The notes under the pieces were generated by a model. The model was not told the DNA's origin, ran no database searches, and saw only the letters and a program-made list of their open reading frames with translations. DNA of 64,000 nt from Metellina segmentata (taxonomy: Eukaryota; Arthropoda; Arachnida; Araneae; Tetragnathidae), in assembly GCA_947359465.1 (NCBI GenBank), contig OX375877.1, positions 50,490,744 through 50,554,743 on the forward strand. Reading direction: 5' to 3'. A program made the translations under genes and the position numbers. Shown piece after piece: positions 56,263-64,000 of this stretch. How positions within the stretch are numbered: position 1 is the stretch's first letter; each line of letters begins with the position of its first letter.

Positions 56263-56349
56263 CCAGAAAGAACTCTGATATGGCTTTATGACGCACGTCT
56301 TAAGAAAAAAAGAAACACACCCAGGTAAGTCAATGGAATCAAACCCGGG

Positions 56350-56665
56350 CCGGCTACATTTCTGTAATGAGTAAATAACTCTGCAGTGGGCTACAGCAAT
56401 GGGTTAACCCATTACACCATGGTGAACGAATTGAAAAGAGTGCCCTAAGGAGCTCGACGCAATTTAAAAGTGGCAGAATTTTAGTTGGTTTGCTCTTATG
56501 CACGAGGTTCATATTTGCTGCACGAAACACGAGGCAGACATTATCACGAAATGAACATACACATACCGTGAAAATTTTAAGGTCTCGGAAAAGAGAAATG
56601 CACTCAGAGGGAATCAAACCGAGGTCAAATCAGAGGTTGCTGGTGCAGTGGGCAATCACCCACGA
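56350..56665 (-). repeat. Possible second tRNA-like SINE family, minus strand
   Basis: On the minus strand, CCATGGTGTAATGGGTTAACC (A-box-like) and GGGTTTGATTCC (B-box-like) flank 56336-56425. A second B-box-like GGTTTGATTCCC lies at 56612-56623. The boxes are in unusual order and spacing, so these are decayed tRNA-like heads, not functional tRNA genes. Confidence 0.4.
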
Positions 56666-56699
56666 CTTCCAGAATTCTCAAAAACTTAGCAAAGTTTCA

Positions 56700-57595
56700 T
56701 ATGATGGATATACGTAAGTCGAAAGTTTAAGAAGTATCTCATAATTAGTTAAACTCAGAAATAGAACTCATAAAATAACATGTATGAACATGTTTCATAT
56801 TAAATTATGAAAATCAAGTAAAGGAATAGTGGGAGGGTATTCTTTTATTTTCTAAAACCCCAATAAAAGTGGGGCACAATAGAAAAGGGATCAGATGAAA
56901 TTTTCAAGAGCTCCACATAAAACATGCTCATTTATAAAAAATGCTAAAGAAATTTTTTCTATCAATAATTTTATCGATATATGTATTTCATTTGAATGGA
57001 AAAAACTACTGACTTATAAGGTTTACGTAAATGTAATGTAATTTTCGAAATCACACAGTAAAAATATACCTATACCACACATTCCAGTCTGTAGTAGGTG
57101 CAATATTTCTAAAAAGTATTCTAAGTTAACATAAGTTAGAAAATATTACCATTCATAAATTCATAACTATACTCAATTTTCAGACGCTTAGTAAGTACTG
57201 ATTGCAAATCTTCGGCTGGGAAATTGAAATTGAACGCATCTAGGTCTTCATATATTGTATTAAGACCAACAGTTTACGATACCCAAAATAATGCCGGAGT
57301 ATCAATTCATTACTTGATGGCCATGATCGTCTTGCGTCCTTGCGGCGCTAGTTCCAGAGTACATCACAATTCCATTATATCAAACATGAGTCTATTTCGT
57401 TGATTCCGCTCATTACGTCCACATTCCCTTCAAAAGATAAGACCAGTAGTTAAATGGAGAACTTGTGCCGAGTAGAGATATGAGCCTGATTTTCCTGATT
57501 CCCGTCTCATCCATTAGGAACCTTGGCTCACATGTAAGAGTAATAGCTGACGAGGAATTTTCCTAACAATGCTGTGTACCTTTTCAAGTGGATGG
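56700..57595. other. Spacer, no gene recognised
   Basis: AT-rich to 57240, then more balanced sequence to 57595. No repeat unit or transposon terminus was identified. Confidence 0.4.
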
Positions 57596-57599
57596 GTGA

Positions 57600-59155
57600 A
57601 AATCTATGCAGCTTCGGAAGGGGACTTTAAGGCTACTGAGTTCTGCATTTCAGCTCTTGGGAAAGCTATCTACCTCCTGACTGTGCTGTGAATATCTGTA
57701 AATTTAAATCATTGAATTCCTTCTTGGTAAGATTTAACACTCTCGAAGGTTGTATTGATTAGGTATCCCGTTTTAGCAAAACTGACCAGATCTTAATCTC
57801 ATCATCAAGAAATCAGCACTGTTTTGATGGCGAGATAGCTTGTCATTAGCAAAATTCTTCAGATTTTGATCAACCAGATATTTCATAAAAACTACTAATA
57901 TGGTTAAGGCTACTGTATTTTAGTTCTAATGATTAGTTATTTTCTCAGAAGTGTGTAATAGTTATCTTTAAATTTAAATATTCAAATTCCTTCCTAGTAA
58001 GATTAACCCTCTCAGAGGTTGTCTTGATTAGGTATCCCGTTATTAGCAAAACTGACCAGATCTTAATCTCATCATCATCAAAATATCGGTATTGTCTTGA
58101 TGGCAAGATAGTTTGTCATTAGCAAAATTCTTCAGATCTTGATAAACCAGATATTTCATCGAAACTACTAGTATGGTTAGAGCTACTGTATTTTTTATTC
58201 TAACGATTAGTTATTTTCTCAGAAGTGTGTAGTGGATATCTTTAAATTTAAATCTTCCAATTCCTTCCTAGTAAGATTTAACCCTCTCAGAGGTTGTCTT
58301 GACTAGTATCACATCATCAGCAAAACTGACCAGATCTTAATCTTCTCACCATTAAGAAATTGGTACTGTCTTGATGACAAGATAGCTTGCCATTAGCAAA
58401 TTTATTCATTCCTTGATGGACGAGATATTTCGTCGAAACTATTAGTAGGGCAACCAAGGCTACCAAGTTCTGTATTCTAGCTCTTGTGATGAGTTATTTT
58501 TCTCACAAGTATGTTGTGGCTAGCTTTAAATTTAAATCCTTGAATTCCTTCTTAGTAAGATTTAACCCCCTCGGTGGTTGTCATGACTAGGTATGTCATG
58601 TCAACCTAGTCATGACCGTCATTAGCATATCTAACCAGGTCTTGGTAGACGAGATACCTCGTCAATGGAAAAAAACTAACCAGATCCTAATCTCCTCATC
58701 AGAAAAAAAAAATCGGTATTGTCTAGGTGACAAGATAGCTTGTCCTTAGCAAAATTTTTCAGAACTTGATAAACGAGATATCTCGTCGAAGCCACTAGTA
58801 GGTTTAAAGCCACTAATTTCTGTATTTTAGCTCTTGTGGTGAGTTAGGACATCGTTATAGATATGTGTATGTGTTATGGAAATCTTTTAATTTAAATCTT
58901 TGAATTCCTTCCTAGTAAGATTCAACCTTACTGTTGGTTGTCTCGACGAGGTATCTCGTCATAAAGAAACATGAACATATGTTAACAGACGAGATATCTC
59001 GTCATTACAAGCAAAATGAAGACTGGTTGGTCTAGTCATCATAAAGCAATCGGCAATACCTCAATGACTAAATATCCCACCATTATCAAAATTGTTCAAA
59101 TCTTGACGGACGACATATCTCATCAAAACCACTTGGAAGATTAAAACCTAACTTC
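57600..59155. repeat. Tandem array, ~272-bp unit, 5 copies, built on palindromic GACGAG words
   Basis: GAATTCCTTC-TAGTAAGATTTAACCCTCTC-GGTTGTC recurs near 57715, 57985, 58259, 58542 and 58902, with intervals of 270, 274, 283 and 360 bp. Units include AGCAAAACTGACCAGATCTT, AAGATAGCTTGTCATTAGCA, ACGAGATATCTCGTCGAA and a CTCTTGTG-TGAGTTATTTTCTC block. The 360-bp interval has an extra inverted block (CATGACTAGGTATGTCATG). The unit contains a whole copy of the small palindromic element found singly at 19783 and 34456. Confidence 0.9.
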
Positions 59156-59544
59156 AGGTGTCAATTCATACGATTACTGAAGTGGAAAGTATGCAGTCTG
59201 AAATCTCATCTTAAAAGCAATTTCTACTCCGTGAGGTCTAAGGTTTAGTAAACATCGATCAATTCCACAAGAAGCTTATTTTTTCAGTATATCTTTTATT
59301 GTTTTCGTGATTTATGTGGAAATGGATAACTATTCCATATTTATTTTTAAGGTTTGTATATATTCTTCCGGGAAAAGATAGGTGTTGCCGTATAAAAGAC
59401 TGACTTGACGATACTGTTGCATGCAGTACCCAAAACACCTTAAGATTATTTTAAGCTTTTTTCATACCACATTTGACTTTTATATCAAATGTGTTTCGGA
59501 ATTTGTGCTTAATTTATAAGTACCATATTTATTCTCCTTTTTAG

Positions 59545-59800
59545 CTAAATCGAGGGCAAATACTTTTTTAGGTGTATACGGGCTTTACGAACACGATGTG
59601 CCCTTTTGATCTGTTACTTTCCCATGGGTTTTACCGCTTCTGGTAAACATAGGAATCGCGACACCAGGATTCACAAGCGATCTTCCTCTTTCTTCTCTAC
59701 ACTCTTTCATTACACAATTACTTGACATCGTCTTGTGTTTGGCTTTAGCTTGGCCAGATATGGCTCATTGGGTCATAAAACCCAAAGCCAACCAACCATC
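59545..59800 (+). repeat. Dispersed retroposon-like repeat with CCAACC tail
   Basis: TTTTAGGTGTATACGGGCTT, TCTGTTACTTTCCCATGGG, CTGGTAAACATAGGAATCGC, TCTTTCTTCTCTACAC, TTGTGTTTGGCTTTAGCTTG and a CATAAAACCCAAAGCCAACC tail match the order at 50535-50880. The simple CAACCAACC end suggests a LINE-mobilised 3' end. Confidence 0.75.
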
Positions 59801-59949
59801 GGTACTGTTACATCAATCTGATTTGTATTTTGAAAAGTTGCATTGTTTAACAATTGTACTCTAAGATTGGAAAATAAAGAACGATTTATACATTAGTGCC
59901 TTAAACATTGAGGTTTAGAAACACATATTTTTTACTTCACAAGTCTATG

Positions 59950-60600
59950 GCATCCATGCACAACGGTGGAGGAGAGACTGATTTAAAATCCCAAAAGCGT
60001 GATCATCCACACAAAAAGCAAACCAAATCCACAGATAACATATCAAAATACGAAAAATCTCCAAATTTTCGCCTCAGCAGAAATTATCGCCCCCTATCTG
60101 ACTCGGGAATCTGCAGATATTTTGATCGTGACGGTGAAGTGAAAAGAGAAGGTGTCATTTCCACCCCCTAAACACCCACATGCTACCACCCCACTGAGAT
60201 CAGTGGGTGATTTCCTCATTGTGGAGCTCCTACCCCCCGGGTGTTTGGGGGAAGGGTAACGCCTTTGTCCTTCGACATCACAGTTACCACTACCCCAAAA
60301 GAAGAATAAAAAATCAGATCGGGGGTGAGAATGAAATAGTACCTTATCTTCCCAACATCATGTAAATTCGTTGTCACGAGAACAGATTTTATTATTACCT
60401 TCCAATATTCCCTGAGTTTTCTTCACGTCATCTGGGTTTTATTTATGCTCACGGCAGGGATTTCACCCCCGCTGTATCTAAGCAGAAATTTAATGCTGCC
60501 TGTGTTCAGGTTAATTTCCGGTGCTAAGGGCTGGAGTTTTTTGTTTTTCGATTTTTTTATATAAATCTGTATTTTGTCACTGGAGCAGTATTTTGTAGTT
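59950..60600. other. Non-repetitive GC-richer block
   Basis: It is repeat-free with C-runs and TTATC words (60082, 60346). An 87-codon plus frame (59908-60171, ATG start) is basic and unrecognised. A small inverted repeat CCACTGAGATCAGTGG (60190-60205) is present. It is a candidate host regulatory segment. Confidence 0.35.
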
Positions 60601-60699
60601 TTAAGAGCGTTCGGGAAAGATTGCTGTAGATGGTGGAGAAAATTTTTAGCAATAGATTACTGCAACTTTATTTTGGATTCTTAATTTTGTTGGAGGGAT

Positions 60700-61275
60700 A
60701 TATATATATAAAGTGAATAAAATCCTTATTGTTTCAATAATTTCATCATATTTCGATTAACCCATTCTATACGCTATAAAACAAATTAAATACTGATAGT
60801 TTCAATAATTATATTGCATTTTGGATTACCCTTTCTATACTTTATAAGTGAATAAAAGTCAATCGTTTCAATAATAACATTTCATTTTGCTTAACCCATT
60901 ATATTCGTTACAAGTGAATAAAATATCTATTCATAAAATAATTACCATTAAATTTTACTTAGCCCATTTTATACCCTGTTAAATGTATGAAATACCAATA
61001 GTTTTAATAGTTACATTTTATTTTGCTTAACCCATTCTATATGCAATAAGTCAGTTTTATGCCTGCCGTTTCAACAATTGCATTTAATTTTGCTCAACCC
61101 ATTCTATACGCTATGAGACTGACATACCAATCCTTTCGAAAATTGCGTTTTATTTTGGTTAACTCATTCTGTATGACATAGGTGAGTAAAATACCTATCG
61201 TTTCAATAGTTAAATGTAATTTTGGTTAACCCACATTCTATACGCTATAAGTGAATAAAATACCAATAGTTTAAA
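60700..61275. repeat. Tandem repeat, ~63-bp unit, about 9 copies
   Basis: The pattern GTGAATAAAATACC-AT-GTTTCAATAATT-CATTT-ATTTTG-TTAACCCATTCTATACG-TATAA recurs through the interval. TTAACCCATTCTATACGCTA is the most constant part. Confidence 0.93.
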
Positions 61276-61279
61276 AAAA

Positions 61280-62320
61280 TGAAATCAGCTCATGTAAAGC
61301 CTTAGATTCTTAATATGAAGAGGGGTGAACGTGTTTGAATTTCTTTTGTTAAGTTAAAAAAGCATGGAAAATCTTTTGTAAGAATGAAGAATCCTTTTTG
61401 TAATCAGCAAACTCCGTTCATTTGCGGTTAAATGGATATTGAAAAAATATATTAATCCATAAATATATGATATCGTACCAAAGTATTTGTATCGCATTCT
61501 TACAAAATCTGAATACCGTTCATTGATGAACCATCCAACGCAACAAAAGAATCATCAAGTAGTTCAATTACGATCCGACACGTAGACTCCAGAAAATCGA
61601 TGAACCCTCATATAAAATATCGATATAAAAGCGCAACAATACTCCCAAAGTTCTCGATGAACTTCCATTTAGAAAATCAAAACTTAAGCATAGTGGCGAC
61701 ATTATCGGGCAAGAATCGAACCCACAATAAAATTCGATTAACTTCGATAGAGTTCTTTTTGTATTACTGAGAAGCAACTCCATTATTTATAAGAAAGAGT
61801 TGGCAACAAGTTTTGAATAACTCTACTGTTTTTGTGCGGGATTCAATCAATGATATGACAATGCTCTCATGCTCAACAATGAACCTAATTTATTCCTGTC
61901 TCCATACCACAGTGGGTCAAGAAACAATAGTCCCCTTCTAGGGAGTTGGGAGAGAACATTGGATACTTCTTTTTTATTCTCGTACTAGTATGTTGGGGAA
62001 ATCTGCTAACAATAAGAAAGGGGAATCAGTGTCATTTCCCTACTTTGTTTTTTCTTTCTAGGAGGTTGTTTTTGATTGAGGTTTTGTCTTTTGAGTGATT
62101 GAGTCTGATTTGTGACACAATATCTGCAAAATTCATGATTGATTAGTACTTGGGCGTCATTTTCGCGTGACATGTGTTGAAAGAAAATAGAAAGTGTATA
62201 CTGACTCATTCTCTCCCGTGCTTGATCGAGTAAATTTTGTATCGTAGATAAAAGTTATTGGAGATAATCGTCCGTTACAAACTAATCTAGTTATTTAATT
62301 AAAATGAATTGTAAGTTTTC
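61280..62320. other. Spacer, no gene recognised
   Basis: No transposon termini were found. Two minus frames of 67-71 codons are unrecognised. Near 62229 a segment matches the dispersed repeat at 52772. Confidence 0.4.
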
Positions 62321-62329
62321 CCATTAAAC

Positions 62330-62880
62330 TGTTTGCGTTTTAACAACAGTTAAGCATTTTATAGTTGAAATAGTTCTTTATTTTGATCTATGAAAATTCC
62401 AAACACATATTACGCTTTGCATATGAACTGTGCTTCTGCTGATTATTTTATGGTGCATAGTTTTGCAAATTTAGCTGTTTGTAATTAGTTTCTTTCTTTT
62501 TTAATTTCAAGACAAATAAGAGGACAGTACTATTTTGATGTATAAAAATTCAAACCAGATTACGCATATGAATATTGAGAAGAATCACTATGTTTGTCTA
62601 TCAACTGTGATTTATGCAATTTATATTATCGAGCAAAATTCTTCGCATTTAACCGTTTTTAAGTAAATGTCTTTCTTTTTTTATTTTCATGAGAATTAAC
62701 AAGAGAGTACTATTTTTAATGTATGAAAATTTAAAATACAATTACCCGTGTGTATATTGTTGAGAAACCGTTTGTGTATTATGCTACTTATTTTGTCTTG
62801 CACAATTTTGTAAACTTAGCAGTTTTAAAGACATATTCTTTATTTTTTACTTCCAGGAGAAATAAATGAAAAAAGATTAA
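62330..62880. repeat. Tandem repeat, ~175-bp unit, about 3 copies
   Basis: TTTCTTTCTTTTTTAATTTCA-type, AGTACTATTTT-ATGTATGAAAATT and CAGATTACGCATATGAATAT blocks recur near 62371, 62490, 62670 and 62840 with strong divergence. It is an old array. Confidence 0.7.
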
Positions 62881-64000
62881 TTACGCTTAATATTGCATTA
62901 AAATACAACAAGAAAAGCTTCGATCTATTTATGCAGAACAGAGTTTACTAACAACTAGTTTTTACAACAATAAACCTAGAATAATTTAAAATTTATCAAA
63001 ATATTTTCAGAGATCTATAAAATCGGAACATTTTCAGCAACTAACTAAATGCTTATTATATTATCGGCTATGGAAAGAAAGACTAAGGGAAAAAATATTA
63101 TCACAGTATGGGAAGAGACGAAAATTGTAATTTATCATTTAAAATTTGATACTATTTTTATTCTGTCAAGTTATTATACAAAGAGTACTTTCGTAATAAT
63201 TATAGCATAGAAGCTTTTTAATAAACTTATAATAATTCATATGTATTTATTGATTGGTTCGTGTTGTTAAGTGCGTTTTTCAAGAATTAATCATATTTTC
63301 ATGAATAGAAAAATTCGAACAACACACTTCAACTGTCTAAAAACCATCACAATTTGATCTAGGAAAGCAAAATAAATCAAATATGAAAATGTTGTCAAAT
63401 ACTCGCCTGTAAGCCAATGACATATGAAATAAAAGTATCAAACCATAATGTTAAATTACCAAAACAAAAAAAGGGAAAATAAATTTTATGTTTGTAGTGT
63501 TCTATTGATAAAATTATTTATTTAAAAGGTTTGAGGAATGTCTCTCAGTTTGTGTCAAAATGACGTAAAGTTAATTAGGATTTTAAGAGGGCCCCACATT
63601 TATTTTACTAAAACGATTCAATTTTAGCACTATACTTCACTGATCAATACAAAGTTCGTCCTACAAATCAACATTAGTTACTAAAGTTTCGTAAGGCGCA
63701 TTTTTATTAGCACGTTACTTTGCGACCGAAGTTTCCGCATTTTATTGACAAAACAGCAATCTCCTTAAATTTTGACAGCTGCTATTGTGAATTGCGTACT
63801 TTGATATAAAAAAACAGGGTTTGAACGAGCGAAGCATGGGTTTTGTCCTAAATAAAACTATCCGACCAAACGTCAATTCGGACATGAAGTTTCTCGGTCA
63901 TTCCGCTACCGAATCTACAGCACAAACACTTAAAACGTCTCAGAAAACCAATATTGTTTCTCATCCAATACTGCTATCCAACTTTATTCCCATGTCCCAG
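62881..64000. other. AT-rich end of window, nothing recognised
   Basis: I see no gene, tandem unit or transposon terminus. The last 300 bp are slightly more balanced in composition. Confidence 0.45.

Overview
ORGANISM AND OVERALL CHARACTER. This is a window of AT-rich eukaryotic nuclear DNA. It has long intergenic or intronic stretches and no long open frame outside mobile elements. It is built from tandem satellites, tRNA-derived SINEs and cut-and-paste DNA transposon remnants (mariner, Tc1, hAT, a pogo-like element, a TTAA-inserting element and an unnamed long-TIR family). From memory, the SINE body and a second dispersed repeat ending in a CCAACCAACC tail look like sequence abundant in araneoid spider genomes. 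A spider or close arachnid is my best guess, unconfirmed. I found no convincing host protein-coding exon, rRNA or functional tRNA. LAYOUT. 1-600 is non-repetitive. 610-2480 holds two satellites. 2480-3540 is non-repetitive with homopolymer tracts. 4600-4900 has an old SINE in a degenerate array. 6118-6952 is a 278-bp triplicate. 7065-9010 holds a long-TIR MITE whose right end became a tandem array, flanked by a diverged 240-bp duplication. 10-14.6 kb is featureless AT-rich DNA. 14750-15921 is a complete-length dead mariner, followed by SINEs. 17.2-22.8 kb is mostly degenerate tandem arrays with a 778-bp TTAA-flanked element. 22.8-23.4 kb is non-repetitive. 25.5-26.4 kb is another array. 29.2-31.7 kb holds a second long-TIR MITE and an internally deleted Tc1/mariner element. 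32.0-32.6 kb is a CpG-rich island with a TATA box. 34.4-35.3 kb holds two adjacent MITEs. 36-43 kb is a satellite and microsatellite belt. 43.8-47.5 kb holds a pogo-like MITE, chimeric SINEs and a hAT element with perfect 8-bp target duplication. 48.3-49.1 kb is a 150-bp satellite. 49.1-50.2 kb is non-repetitive. 50.97-53.7 kb is a Tc1 remnant plus nested SINEs. 55.4-56.7 kb has more SINEs. 57.6-59.2, 60.7-61.3 and 62.3-62.9 kb are arrays. HOW THE PARTS RELATE. Nothing here forms a pathway. The informative content is transposition history. Target-site duplications can be read by eye for three cut-and-paste elements with 8-bp duplications, for TA- and TTAA-type insertions, and for two SINEs inserted inside older SINEs. 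The GC-richer non-repetitive blocks (about 1-600, 2480-3540, 9060-9900, 22.8-23.4, 32.0-32.6, 41.8-42.6, 45.5-46.3, 49.1-50.2, 54.8-55.4 and 60-60.6 kb) are the best candidates for host regulatory sequence, because they alone have escaped repeat colonisation.
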